From: Plectrocnemia conspersa
Taxonomy: Eukaryota; Arthropoda; Insecta; Trichoptera; Polycentropodidae
Assembly (NCBI GenBank): GCA_009617715.1
Contig: VTFK01000174.1
Span: forward strand, 248,001-312,000
Direction: 5' to 3'
DNA: 64,000 nucleotides
Position numbers and translations under genes: made by a program. The notes under the pieces are model-generated. The model did no database searches, had not been told where the DNA came from, and worked only from the letters and a program-made list of their open reading frames with translations. How positions within the stretch are numbered: the stretch's first letter is position 1; each line of letters starts with the position of its first letter. This document shows positions 25,110 to 37,385 of the stretch, in pieces.

Positions 25110-25540
25110 AATATATATATGCATGTTTTAGGGAATGTATATTATTAGTAAAAGTATATTTCCACTAGTTTCAATGAAAGCATATCCGAATACATTTTCT
25201 GGGTAAGATATATTTACTAGCGAAAACATAATTTAATGGATAAGCCTTAGTGAAAAATATTCTGCTCTAAACTCAATTTGACTAACTAACCAAATCCAAC
25301 TTGACCTAACGAAAGTTATGAAAATAACTATACTTTTTAAGCTAATATAAAATTAGGTTAGGTTTGGGTTTGAATAGCAAATATCAACTTAACTTACGTC
25401 GACATTTTAGAGCAGGATATAATTTTACAAGCTCCTATATATTTATACATAATTTTCTAGTTAGTAAAATATTATTTATACTAGTGAAAATATACCTTTA
25501 CTGAAAAATACACTCTTACTCATTATTTTTAACAATTTTT
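25110..25540. repeat. ACTAGTGAAAAT-family repeat, two copies head-to-head
   Basis: 25110-25330 is the family in minus orientation (TTCTGCTCTAAACTCAATTT, TTGACCTAACG). 25345-25540 is in plus orientation (GGTTTGGGTTTGAATAGCAA, TTTTAGAGCAGGATATAATT, ACTAGTGAAAATATACC). Together they form a large diverged inverted repeat. Confidence 0.6.
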
Positions 25541-26369
25541 TTGCCATAATGAGATACATGTGTAAACTAATATGATCAGCTTAGATTTTAGCTCTATGAA
25601 ATAGTCAAATAGAGTTTTTTTTAAATCAATATTTGCTTCAAAAAATATATGTATTTTAATTTATTATTAGTTGTTTGGCTTTCATTGTGTTATTTAGTTT
25701 AGGGATTGAATTAATTTATTTTAATTTTTTTTTGTCACAATTCTGTAAATTTTAGATCATATAGAAATTTGTGTACTGGATCATAAGTTTGTGAACAAAT
25801 ACAGTTTTACTGATACTGAACAAGAAAATTGTAAAGCAATTGTTTGATACATTATTGGCTGAATTATTAAAAATATATTTAAAGTAGTAAGAATGCTAAT
25901 TTACTGTTGCATATACAATAAAAAAAATTATCACAAAAATAAGAGAAACTTATATTATATTAAATAAACATCGTACAAAACGATATTATTTAAAGTCATT
26001 TTTTAACTATATTTTAATGAAGGTTTATAATTGAAAATGGCCATAAAAATAAGTATAGTTTTATTTTAATTTAATAACATAACTTGAATGTAAAATGTCT
26101 GATTTCAGAACTACTTTTTTAAAATACAGTGCTTTCACGATCACTTACAAAGATGATTATGTATTTTTTTCCGCCAGGATTTTTCACATAAGACATCTTA
26201 ATACATTACAACTGAACGTTCGTATATAATAAAAATTCACTGATTTTTTAATGAACAATGATAATGGGAAGTAAACAGCATAAGGAAACACTGGGTTTAA
26301 TCATCAATTTAAATGGTTCATCGGTCATGGAAATGACTAAAAGGGTTCTCTAATACACTAGCGATAAAA
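25541..26369. other. AT-rich intron, nothing recognised
   Basis: No feature. Confidence 0.5.
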
Positions 26370-26960
26370 AACACGTCATCCATTATCGAATAGAGTGCGT
26401 TTTCATAACGCTTTTACTGTAGGCCGTGCTCAGCTCATTAACGAAACGGCGGCGCGCATTAATAACTCGGTTTACTTAAGTCGGCATGGTATATGCTGCG
26501 AAAGCTTTTGTGACACTTATCGCACAATTGGAATCTGACACGTCATATGGGTGTTTGCCAGATTAGATTTATTGGCCTTATAATGTGTTAAAGTTCGTAG
26601 CCTTTGTTTAGCATTGCCCGGCGACTTTTCCGCCCAAAATGGCTGCCGCGCTTTTATCGCGACTGCCGATCGGAGCGATATCATTTTTCTTAATGTCAAG
26701 AAAGCGCTTCGCGATATTTTCGTATCTGCCGTCTTAACGGCCGGCAATTAGTTTTCTTATACTCGTATATATATGTACATATATTAAACGCGTACGCATA
26801 CAACAATAGAAAAACTGTGCGAATCTTATATAATCGCGCACCGAAACGTATCTAATTTTCTCGCCGAAAATATCGCCATTGTTGTATTTTTTCGCGCTAT
26901 TAATTAGCGTCGGAGTACAAAATCATCATAGAGCACGCTATTATTTTATTTCATATGAAA
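26370..26960. other. GC-richer unique island, candidate regulatory
   Basis: Contains AAAATGGCTGCCG (26636-26648, GCCAT core) and repeated TTAATTA/TAACTCGG motifs. The minus frame 26517-26747 is unrecognised. Confidence 0.3.
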
Positions 26961-27739
26961 TATTTTATTTTCGTGCGAGTCTGTTGTTTGGATGAACTAT
27001 TGTGTTCTTTTAATAATGAAAATAACTCTGAAAGTGTTTATTTTTACAAAATGTACACAATAGAGACGAATAAATGTATTGCCGCTTTAATTTAATGAAA
27101 AATAATTAAATAGACATCGACGCATGGTCGAGTATAAAACCGAATTGTTGCAATTTTTAAATATTTTTAGTAATGAAATTGCGCAAATGTATGTGTATTA
27201 TACAAATAGTATTTTTGTATATACCATATCGTGATTAGTTGTTATTACGAACAATAAGATTTTTGCCATACACAAAAAAATAATTAACTTATATGTTAAT
27301 TTATAATACAATGTTTTCAGATCAAAATTTAACGTTTTTATTAAATTAAATATTCAAAGTTATTTTTTACTTTAAAAAAAAAATTGTAGTATGATTTTAG
27401 ATTATAAAAAATAATTTTAAACATACATACATATATCAAGGTGTCTTGTCTTTCAGACAAAAATGATATTAATAATTAAATTTTTTTTTTTAATATACAC
27501 AAAATTGCTTCAAAATGGTTAATATAAAATATAAAATATTTGATCAAAGAAGAAAAATAGGTATGGCACGTTTAAAAGTAGCCCTAAGATATACAACATA
27601 TTAACAATTTTCGTTTTCGCAATAATCACCGAACCATATTTCTAATACTAACAATTACCATAATCATACTGAAAAATACTGTAAGAATATTAGACGAGAG
27701 TATATTAATTCACTAAACATGTCGCGGAAATCAGGCCTA
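26961..27739. other. AT-rich intron, nothing recognised
   Basis: No feature. Confidence 0.5.
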
Positions 27740-27960
27740 AGGGTCTTGCTGCCATTGCGGGCTCAAGCCCAACATTTAAGAGAAGAGCATTATCAAGAAA
27801 AATTATTATTTTTTATATAATTAGTTAATATACGATTGCTAGATGTGGAATTATTTTTTCTAAGCTCAAGTTATTCTAAATAAAGAGATAAAAATAGTAT
27901 ATAGCACACCTTTTTGTACTTAGCATAAAGAAATATTAATACAAATTAAAGAACATTGCC
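27740..27960. repeat. Single dispersed unit of the 13-kb tandem repeat
   Basis: Contains CTTGCTGCCATTGCGG, ATACGATTGCTAGATGTGGA and the AAATAAAGAGATAAAAATAG block, in the same order as the tandem units 14 kb away. Confidence 0.65.
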
Positions 27961-28919
27961 ATAAAATATTGAGCGACACCATCATTACCCAATAATATTT
28001 ATAATTTGTGAATGTAACATGACCATATTTAAATTAAAGCGTAACCATTGAATGCCTTCATATTGCTTTAGTGGTATAATTTTTTTTCAGTAGCTCTAGA
28101 ACTTTAGCTCAAGCTTAATAAATTAATAATCAATTAAATTTTTTTTATTTTACTTTATACAAGCTTTTGTATTTTTCCTTATAAATCTAATGTTTTTTAT
28201 TACTTTTCTAACTAAAAAATGGTTCTAAAAAAGCAACTTGTTCTTAACTTAAATGTATATATTTTATCATATTTTTAACCTTGTGGTAAACGTTTATATG
28301 TAGTATATAAAAAAATTCATCATATTTCAAATTTTGACATTCAATATGAAAAATCGTTTAATAAATGTGCCTATTTAATCGTTTCTACTTATTATGTAAC
28401 AAGAAAAGCTGTAGTACAATAAATTAAATATTTTTATTGTAATTAATTATTTTTCAATGCAAAATTTAACACTTTCAACGCGAAGCCTATCATATCGCGT
28501 GTTTTTTATCCTAAACTAGAGAGAGATAGTTATTGATATAAGTTTCACAAATCAGTTTAAGTTATTTTGGTATTTTTATCTAGTATTATATGTACGTTTA
28601 TATTTATAAAAAAAATGTTCCATATAAAGAACAGAAGCTTATTTACAAAATCTTACTTTCACTGATTCAGTTGATTTAAATAAACTATTTATCGTTTTTG
28701 TAAAGTAATAAATCAACACTTAAAGATGTTGTGAATTTTAATAATAAAAACACATATTTAATAAGAATCACACATACTTTTATCCAGCCTAATCTACTAT
28801 TGCTTAATTGATTAGTAAATACTTTAAAATGTATCATTACAAATATTTAAATACCATATTAAAGGGAGTATTTCTGCAAAAAGTTTAAAGTTCATGGCAC
28901 ATTTCATATACCACCCCAT
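27961..28919. other. AT-rich intron, nothing recognised
   Basis: No feature. Confidence 0.5.
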
Positions 28920-29500
28920 TAATAATATTCAATGACGTCACGTTTCGTACAGAAAAAAGCACATACGTTTTTGTCGCCGTATCGCGATTATAAAATAAAA
29001 AAATATAAAAATTTCCAATTGGAGGTAATTCGTTCGTTAATTGCATAATTTCAACTCCGGCCGTCGCGATAAGCTCACGAATAAATATTGGTTCGTAAAA
29101 ATCGAGCGCAGCGGGTAAATTATTATATTTCGGGCGGGTTTGTCACGAATGCGGCCCTTATCGGACCGGATCTGAAACATTCCGTCGGGAAACGGCCGCG
29201 TAATTCCGCGGAACGTCCGCGCGGGCGGAGAGAGAGAGAGAAATTAAAACGTCCTAATTTTATGGCGCAATTTTCGTCGGGGAGCCGAACTTTTCCCATT
29301 TTTCCGCCTGATAATCGTGGAAATGTGCGTGGAAATTCTCGTGGCGAGAAACGGCCGCACGGCACGTGAGCGAGCGTGAATTTTTCCCGTGAAAAAATAC
29401 AACGACGTAGCAGTTATCTCGTGACGTCGATCGGCACATTGTGAATGCATCGAGCCTTTTACGGTGAAGTGTGAGACGTAAAACTTGATCTTAAGATCAT
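28920..29500. promoter_or_regulatory. CpG-rich island with CRE and GAGA motifs
   Basis: TGACGTCA at 28933-28940 and a (GA)7 run at 29228-29241, the type bound by GAGA factor. Open frames on both strands (29088-29369, 29123-29365, 29244-29510) overlap each other and look like composition effects. Confidence 0.35.
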
Positions 29501-30420
29501 TTTCCACCATGTTCTATTGAGATTCAATAACCAGTATCATATATATATGGAATCATAGTGCAATGAAAAATTCCATATTATTTTCATCTGAAGGAAATAT
29601 ATATTTATTTTGTATGTATACCTAGTTCTTGTGAAAATTTGTATGTAAAAAATCAGAGAACTGTAAGATTTGATACATATTTTTATGACGATAATAACAT
29701 TTAAAATTAAAAAAATCTGACGTTGATTAAAAAAAATATTGAGAAATACTTAAGATAGTTTATAAAACAATTTTCAGACACTCGCAGCAGACTGAGAGGT
29801 TTCTCTTGCAAGCGTTTCACGGCATATAAAAACCATAAAAAGATGACAATAATGAACAAATGGGTACCGCACGAACTGACCAAATAAAAAAAACTATAAA
29901 ACTAGAACAAAATGCGGCGCATGCCATGAGAAACATAAATTTGGGATTTGGCAAGGTGCTGTTAGCTAGAGAATACAATATTTTATTGACGTTATTCACA
30001 TTTCAAATAAATATGATATGCCTTTATTGTTAGAGAATTAGCAAAATTTCTGTATTTATATTTTAATTTAACATATTTTAAATAATAAAATTATAGTGTT
30101 GTATATATTACTAAAAAATGGCATAAATATCTTATCACCAATTATTTTATTTGTTTGCTTCTAAATGTGAAAATATTAAATTTATAACATAACAACATAT
30201 GATAGACAATAATATCATGTTCACGGGGACAGATTTTATAATATTTATATATGATACAATTTTAACAAATAACTGGTTTTGATTATTTATAATGGAATCA
30301 CAAAATAATCACTGATTGAATTTTTTTGTCTAGTTTTAAATACGTCATTGATATTTTAATATAATTAAATTTGAAACCACTTGCGATAGTGTCATTATTG
30401 ATACTTTTGCACCACCCTGT
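29501..30420. other. AT-rich intron
   Basis: A short minus frame (29817-29999) only. Nothing recognised. Confidence 0.45.
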
Positions 30421-31000
30421 ATGTTTTGCATGCAGAGAAACATCACATACGGCGTTTCACAAAGGAACGCGGCCGTAATTGAAAAGACGCGACACCGTTT
30501 TCAATAGATTCACGTCTGAGAAGACAGTCAATAATAGCGACAGGTGTAATGTGTGTAATTTTACCTTCTCGCCGACAGGTAGTAAATAAGTAAGAAACAC
30601 AGTACACGACGCAAAGTGCTCCCACGCCAATAACGCGCGTACAACATCAAATGTTCTTAAATGCCTCAAAGGCGCTATTCAGTGGCGAATCCGTAAAAGG
30701 ACATTTTTCTATGTACACAGACGCATAATGATAATAGCACGCACGTTGAGAGCTTCGGGTCAAATCCGCGTGGGTAGCGCACGTGAGAAGTAGACGAAGA
30801 TTATCTTCTTCAAACCGCACACACAAAAACCATTATCACTCGATAAAGAATGACAAGGCTCCCGTTTAAGATACATGAAAGGGAATTATGCATTGTGGGA
30901 AAGGCGCCCACGGAAACAATGCAAACACACGAAGCAATTTTGCGTTTTTCCGCAATTGCGGAACGCACGCGGATCTCACAAAACAAACAAAGAAACGCCT
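30421..31000. other. GC-richer island, candidate regulatory
   Basis: Overlapping minus frames (30443-30625, 30457-30669) and a plus frame at 30875-31075, none recognisable. CpG-bearing. Confidence 0.25.
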
Positions 31001-31329
31001 AGTTGTGTTGGTAAGATCTTAAAAGTGAGATTGAGGAGGAAAATTTATGAAATTATATGTTTTAAATCAAATTAACCACTCGAGGAGTTCAAACACCGCA
31101 TCGTTACATAATAATCTTTATAATCGCTTCTTACTGAAAACATTTGCTGTATACAATTTTACATCAAGTTCAGCTGCGAACTTTTAGATAAACGCAATTT
31201 TTATTCAACAAAATATTTACATATGTTTGGCAATGCTGCAAAAAAAAAAGAAGAGAGTCTGAAAAATCTTAAAAAAATATAGATGACAAGATCTCAACAT
31301 AATCGAGGCAATCAAATAGAACTTGTCAT

Positions 31330-31720
31330 GTAAATAGTAATTTTACATTTTTTTTTGCCTGCCCGCGAAGGGTTTTCGCGGTAGGAAAGTTACGCCCGTG
31401 AATCGCTGCCAAAAAAAGCTGCTCCAGATAGACAGATATAAAGGTTGATGGCACAAAGGGTGTAGAAACCCAGAAAACGAGCATTCTGGCACGGCTCGCC
31501 GGCGCCTTTGGTCGACCAGCCAAGTGCGCTAATGCCGGTCCCTTTGTGGGAGTCCGGGGGCCCCGCGACCGGCCACAAAGGGCCTAGGACACGAAGACGT
31601 CTCCTTCTGATCGAGCATCCACCTGGAAGTCTTCAATTAGCCCACTCCCCACAATGCATATCGGGGATATTTATAAACACCGTCCCATCCCTATTTTCAC
31701 GGTGGGTGGATTTGCAAGAA
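31330..31720. promoter_or_regulatory. Candidate intronic enhancer with ACAAAGGG motifs
   Basis: GC-rich island. CCCTTTGTGG (31540-31549) is mirrored perfectly by CCACAAAGGG (31573-31582), and GCACAAAGGG lies at 31451-31460. ACAAAG is the core of HMG-box (TCF/Pangolin, Sox) sites, and fly omb is a known Wingless target. Overlapping open frames on both strands show no recognisable protein. Enhancer activity is inferred. Confidence 0.4.
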
Positions 31721-32149
31721 ATGACTTACGTAAGTGTAAAAAAAAACATATTTTAAAAATATATTTTAAGAACGTTTTTCAGTATTTAGATAAGATCACA
31801 CGTTATTGTAATATTCATGAACTCTACAATGTGATTCAAATGCAGTCATAGGTACACAATATTCCGTTCCGCATAAGACACGTTCATTTGCAAATTAAAC
31901 ATGGATGAGAACCGCAATTATTTATAGATTAACCTGTTGTTATGACATTTTTAATCTTCCCCCAGAGGTGTGGCAATTTTCTGAAACGATCACGTGATGC
32001 ACGCTCTGTAGTTGATTGAAAATCTATCCATAGCTAATATCCATAAACATAGCACATTACATAGAAAATATATGCGGTTTACATACAATATGATGATTAT
32101 CTACTTTGTAATGCGTCTGTGTTTTTAACCTTTTGCGATCGTAATGCAC
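31721..32149. other. Intron, nothing recognised
   Basis: Contains GAAACGATCACGTGATGCAC near 31983 with a palindromic ATCACGTGAT (E-box). Confidence 0.3.
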
Positions 32150-32345
32150 TTTAACCTTTCACTAGCACAACAGACGAGTAGTATAAGTCATTACATGAAA
32201 GACCAAGGTTCGAGTCCCATATGGGTCTTAATTTATTTAATTTTCTATCGCGTCTAAATGATCAGAATTAGTAACTATATCGATCATCACAGATATTTTT
32301 TTCCTAGATTTTTCTAGTCTAACAAAATTCAAAATTTTTCCTGTT
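32150..32345 (+). mobile_element. tRNA-derived SINE, family 1 (copy b)
   Basis: Head CACTAGCACAACAGACGAGT and B box CCAAGGTTCGAGTCCCATAT. Body CGATCATCACAGATATTTT and TTTCCTAGATTTTTCTAG. This copy has the best-preserved B box. It is not a working tRNA gene: there is no acceptor-stem pairing around the head. Confidence 0.7.
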
Positions 32346-32356
32346 TGGAATATTGG

Positions 32357-32850
32357 TGTACAACTGTCACATTTTTTATGCCACTGCATAAAAAGACTGG
32401 TCCTTGCCAGATGCTTTCCTGGAAGCTTTTGAATGAAAAAAATTGTATACGGTTTTATCGGACTTATATTTTCTTTAGTAATCTAAAACTACATTCATAT
32501 TTTAATATGAATAAATCACTCTACATGGAAATCAGCAGATTGCAAAAATATATGGAGGCTTTCCACAGAGCTACGCCATAAAATTTCTCTGTCAGCGAAC
32601 TAAACTCTCGTTTTTTAATGTACAAATGCTGCATTTTTTTATACCGCTGCATAAAAAGGGTTGGTAGATATTATTAGAAAAGTATTTGAACGTCTAAAAC
32701 TGTATACGAATTTATTAATTACTCAAATCGGCCTCATCTTTGTTAAATAATCTAAAAACTACATTAATAATTAAAAAAGAAACCGCTCCGCTTGAGGATC
32801 GGCAGATTGCAAAAATGTATGGGGATTTGTATTTGTATTAAATTTCGTTT
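32357..32850. repeat. Two-unit tandem repeat, 262-bp period
   Basis: Unit 1 begins TGTACAACTGTCACATTTTT at 32357; unit 2 begins TGTACAAATGCTGCATTTTT at 32619. Shared landmarks in order: CCACTGCATAAAAAG / CCGCTGCATAAAAAG, CTGTATACG-like, AATCTAAAACTACATT, and CAGCAGATTGCAAAAATATA / CGGCAGATTGCAAAAATGTA. Confidence 0.75.
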
Positions 32851-33134
32851 TTATTATGTTACAATAAATAACTTTGAAGTTTTACTCCAGGAATTACAAA
32901 TATTGTTTATAGAATTGTGTTATGGTTTATATGTAACATTTTTTATATATGTATTACTTTTTTATCCATTGCCTAATTAATAAATTTATATTTAAAAGAA
33001 GCAATATTCCTAACATTTTTTCATTACAGTTAAATTTTTATTATCAATTAACAATAACCTAATTTTTAATGCATTAATATAATTATGAAACTAGTCTTCA
33101 AAAAAATATTTAATCATGCAATATAATGTTTCGA

Positions 33135-33180
33135 TGTGATTTCAGCGATTTTCGGGGGGGGGGCAAAAGTGGGCAATAAT
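33135..33180. repeat. Repeat end with 10-G run
   Basis: GATTTCAGCGATTTTC precedes ten G (33154-33163). The lead-in resembles AATTTCAGAATTTTTAA before the 14-G run at 52064. Confidence 0.5.
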
Positions 33181-33297
33181 CATTTTTTGAATATTTCGAT
33201 TTATATATTATATCTACTATTTAAATTAATTTGGACTTTTTTTAATTTGTGTTGTCGAGGACTCACTATTTATTATATAAACATATATTAAACACTA

Positions 33298-33338
33298 CTT
33301 GTCAGACTCTCACTATCGTGACGTACTGCAGCTGGCAT
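33298..33338 (+). repeat. Diverged third copy of the TCACTATCGTGA repeat
   Basis: CTTGTCAGACTCTCACTATC followed by GTGACGTACTGCAGCTGG, with the same order of blocks as the copy at 45900. Confidence 0.5.
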
Positions 33339-33689
33339 GTGTGCAAATACCGGACTCTCAACTTTTTGTGTTTTAAATGTAATTTTTTCAATTACTGAAA
33401 TTAAATATTTGAACCATTATGTAGCTTTGCGTTATATAGTAATATAAATTTAAAATAATTATCATTACTTATTAATTGTGGAGTCATTAACTTTATTAAC
33501 GATTGCCATTATAAGATAGTAATCAAATACATAAAACGAGTTCGAATCAAATTATAATATAAAGTAAAAATAAATAAACATTTCATATTATTTTTTGTCA
33601 AATGTCAGAGTTTTTCTTATACATATATGAAATTCTCTATGAGCTAAGGCAGCTCAATATTAGATATTTAAATATCTAATACGTACGAC

Positions 33690-33800
33690 TTCGACTTGAT
33701 TCTAATTAATAATCACGGTATTGATTATTAGAAAAATCTAGAAAAACTAATCTGTGGTGATCGATCAGAATTATTCCAGACACGATCAAAAAATGAACAA
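33690..33800 (-). repeat. SINE family 1, 3' part
   Basis: AGAAAAATCTAGAAAAACTA and ATCTGTGGTGATCGATCAGA are the reverse complement of the family 1 body. Confidence 0.55.
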
Positions 33801-34539
33801 TAATATTCTTTTGTGCTCCTCAATAAATGAAATGATTCCTAAGGTAATTTATATTTTTTATTTTTGTTATTAGCGAAGTAGAAATGATCAAAGAATCATA
33901 TTTAGAGTTGAAAAAAAGAATTATAGTTTTCAATGAATTTCTGAACTTGAGGACCAGAGATTTTTTCTAAAGAACAGCAAGTATATTAGCAACCGTAGCA
34001 ATTTCAAACCAATCCAAGATATCTGAATTTTAAAATATGATTGAAAACCACAATATGCGTATTTTATCTACAAAACTACATAATCTAGTAATTCGTTAGT
34101 CAGTATGTATTTAAAAGAATAATAATTTCTTTGAAGTATATGTTTATATGACCATTTTATTTTTAACTATCATTTAAAACAAAGCTTTTACCTTTGCTTT
34201 TAGTATTATTTAACTAATTTTATTTATATACTTCCGAAACAAAGCTAGGCTATGAATAATTTTAATTTATTATTTCAAAGTACCAACATTTTTTTTGACA
34301 CAGATCTTATCTAGAAAGTAACACAAAGCTGTTTTACCTATAAGCATGTTATATCTTAATATGTTTTTAAAAAAAGTTTTACTACGTATAGTACGAAATA
34401 AAATAATAAACTACACCACTGATATACAGATGTGATTTCGGCAATTTTCACGGATGCTGTAAAGTTTAGGAAACTTTAGACGATTTAGGGTTAAAATCAT
34501 GCAAATCAAGGTGCAAAAAATAACAACAATGCAACTCGT
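33801..34539. other. AT-rich intron, nothing recognised
   Basis: No feature. Confidence 0.5.
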
Positions 34540-34810
34540 CTTATATATAAGCGGTTGGCCTTTATAGTGAAAGAGGGCTCGTTACTATGAGTGGCTGGGT
34601 TTTGTGCGCGGATTAAACAGATACCGGTCCCATTGTTGGGGACAAAGGTGATTATTAGCCTGTTATGGGCCCAGGTAAGCAGCGGGCCCTTTGCCGTACC
34701 GCCCTTTTGTCAACGCATTGTGGTCGCCCCACTTTCCTTTGTCAGCGATCAACGAAGTTAAAACACATTACGGGCGCGTTTGCGATGGACATCGCTTGCT
34801 AAATTATGGG
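34540..34810. promoter_or_regulatory. Candidate intronic enhancer, TCF/Sox-like motifs
   Basis: GC-richer island less than 1 kb downstream of the constitutive exon in transcript direction. It contains CATTGTT and GACAAAGG (34631-34648), CCCTTTGCC (34687), CCCTTTTGTC (34702) and CCTTTGTC (34736), plus GATTATTA. Function inferred. Confidence 0.35.
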
Positions 34811-35433
34811 ACAATTAAGGTAAAAGCAGAAATCGAGCTTAAGTTCAAATCAACGACAGAAAAAATATATATGGCACATTACAAAAATGTTACTGCGATG
34901 AATTGTATTTATTAAGCTTGTTAAAGTCACACAAAGACTACAATGACTATTTATAATATACCTCACTACTTATGTTTAAAAAGTAATATGAAATATACAC
35001 TCCCTATATATGTAATAATATATCTTATTTTTTTAGATCTTCTATAAGAAAAAATGCATTGACTTAGGTATCCCTATTTTTTCAAAAAAGTTAGTTATAT
35101 AATTAAAAGCATCTAGACCGCATAAAATCATTGTTACCCTGATTTTATCTCTGAGTTACGCGACAATAACTCTTGTTTAATTTTTCTACGTCTATTTTCG
35201 AAACCCAAAAAAAAAATTACACCCTCAGGAGCCCATCGTTCCGCGGGGGGTCCCAGTGTGCGCATAAAATACACCCAAAAAGGACAACACAAAAAATATT
35301 TATCATCATTGTCTCGCTGGGTACACGTGTAAAAAATAATTAATCTAGGAACGGAGGTTTTTTTTAAATTTGCAATTGAACATCGCGTGTGTATATGGTG
35401 TATTATGGTGTGTGTGATTTTTTCCTAATTTTA

Positions 35434-35673
<240 letters not shown>

Positions 35674-35729
35674 TTATTTCTGCTGATTTAATACATATTT
35701 TATTACATTAAAACAATAATAATATAAAC

Positions 35730-35768
35730 GCTAGCTGCGGTACCTCACGATAGTGAGGGACCGACTAG
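35730..35768 (-). repeat. Dispersed repeat, CCTCAC-GATA-GTGAGG hairpin
   Basis: GCTAGCTGCGGTACCTCACG and ATAGTGAGGGACCGACTAG are the complement of the copy at 45900-45940. Confidence 0.65.
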
Positions 35769-36255
35769 TTTAATAATATAAATTCATTAATTCCTCAGAT
35801 TCAGTAATGTAATAAAATATTTTAAATCAGAACGTAATTTTAATATAAGCATCAAAACGTTGTTGTTCAGTATTAATCAATTACTTTAATAAAAACATAG
35901 TTGAATAAATTATTTTTTAATATAAAAAAATAATTTGATCAACGTTTTAAAAAATTACAATTCAAGATTTATTTAATTTAATTTTTTCATGTTTCGAATT
36001 GTTATTTTTTATTGTTTATTTTTAAGCATTAATTGTTATTTAATTTATTAAATATAAAAAATACTGTGTGAACGGACCATGCATAAAACAGAGGTGGGAG
36101 CGAAGCGTTTATTAATAATTTTGGACAATAATAACAATAAATGAAATATTATTGCGGTTAAAAATGCAACGAGACTGTGGTGGTAAAATAAAAATAAATA
36201 ATATCAAACAAAGAGATCTGCGTGATTTGATCAACGGATGAACAAACATACAATG

Positions 36256-36283
36256 AATAAATAATAATAATAATAATAATAAT
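36256..36283. repeat. AAT trinucleotide microsatellite
   Basis: Nine uninterrupted AAT units. Confidence 0.9.
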
Positions 36284-36634
36284 CAACAAACAACGATTCA
36301 CATTTACTATGAAATAAAAAAAAGTTTTATCTTATTAGAAAAAAATAAATAAAAAGCCAAAATTGTGATAAAGATGATACGAGAACAAAAAAATAAAGTG
36401 TTTTTGCAATGAAAGTAAAATAAATAAAATTATATTTTTAAAAAATACGTACGCATCAATGATGTCAAATCGTCGTCTTATCAATTTTTTTATTAATTAT
36501 TTAATATTTATCAGATCTCTTTGTTTGTATCGTCCGGCGCATGCTACTTGCCTTTTATGTTTTTTTTATTTATTTTATTTCAATATATAAACATGAAAAA
36601 TCGTTTATCTTTTGCCTTACCTTGACAATAAAAT

Positions 36635-36715
36635 TTTATATATATATATATAAGATATGATAAGCTAATGTGAATGTTTTATATATAAAATATATATTAT
36701 ATATAATATAAACGC
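36635..36715. repeat. AT-only simple repeat, hairpin-prone
   Basis: Runs of TATATATATA are followed by self-complementary TATATAAAATATATATTATA. Low complexity. Confidence 0.8.
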
Positions 36716-36862
36716 CTGACTCCGCTTTCCTCTTTTGGTCATATGTATTTTATTCTAATGACACATCATGAACGACTTTGATATGTCAGCAGATCGAATA
36801 GTTCCTCTATCACATGACCCAAAATTTTTGATTTAGGCATGGCTCGTTTTTTTTTAATTTTA

Positions 36863-37198
<336 letters not shown>

Positions 37199-37312
37199 CT
37201 GTTGTGGAACTTATATCTGTAGTCGTCGGCGGCAACGATGTCAAGGAGGAGGATGTACTTTGCCTTGGCATCGAGACCGGACACCCTGAACTTCATCTGC
37301 GGAAACATTTGC
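37199..37312 (-). CDS. bi: bi/omb alternative T-box exon, version B (QMFPQMK; distal)
   Basis: This is the second version of the same T-box exon, lying 5' of version A in transcript order. Acceptor ...GATTTCAG is followed by G and then 37 codons: [16 protein letters not shown], then [21 protein letters not shown]. It ends AG before donor GTAGTT. Length (114 nt), phase and final residues are identical to version A. Seven of 37 residues differ: Q/R1, Q/A5, M/Y6, F/V8, A/K15, L/M23 and Y/C31. All residues typical of the fold ([23 protein letters not shown]) are kept, so it is not a decayed copy. Third positions are G or C in 28 of 37 codons, against 19 of 37 for A, showing long separate histories. 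I recall the fly Omb protein as resembling this version; that is memory, not something shown here. The upstream T-box exon (ending TKSG) is not in the window. Confidence 0.93.
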
Positions 37313-37385
37313 CTGAAATCATAGCGCCAAGTGAGCGTGGTGCCCTCTTCGTCCGGGAGCATGCGGTCATTGCACGATTTGTACA
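37313..37385 (-). other. GC-richer open segment directly upstream of exon B
   Basis: The intronic bases before exon B are clearly GC-richer than nearby intron. They are open in exon B's own frame from an ATG at 37362-37360, reading [16 protein letters not shown] and then R-QMFP. The intronic AG plus the first exon base would also encode Arg. It could be a conserved splicing element, part of an alternative first exon, or chance. The CAG acceptor at 37314-37313 and the match of exon B with exon A make normal splicing the main reading. Confidence 0.4.

Noticed and set aside
29088..29510. Three overlapping frames in a CpG-rich island
   Set aside because: Both strands open; Arg-rich products reflect CpG content.
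32150..32225. Possible tRNA gene with GGTTCGAGTCC
   Set aside because: The B box is good but no acceptor stem or proper anticodon arm pairs; the downstream body shared with other copies shows it is a SINE.
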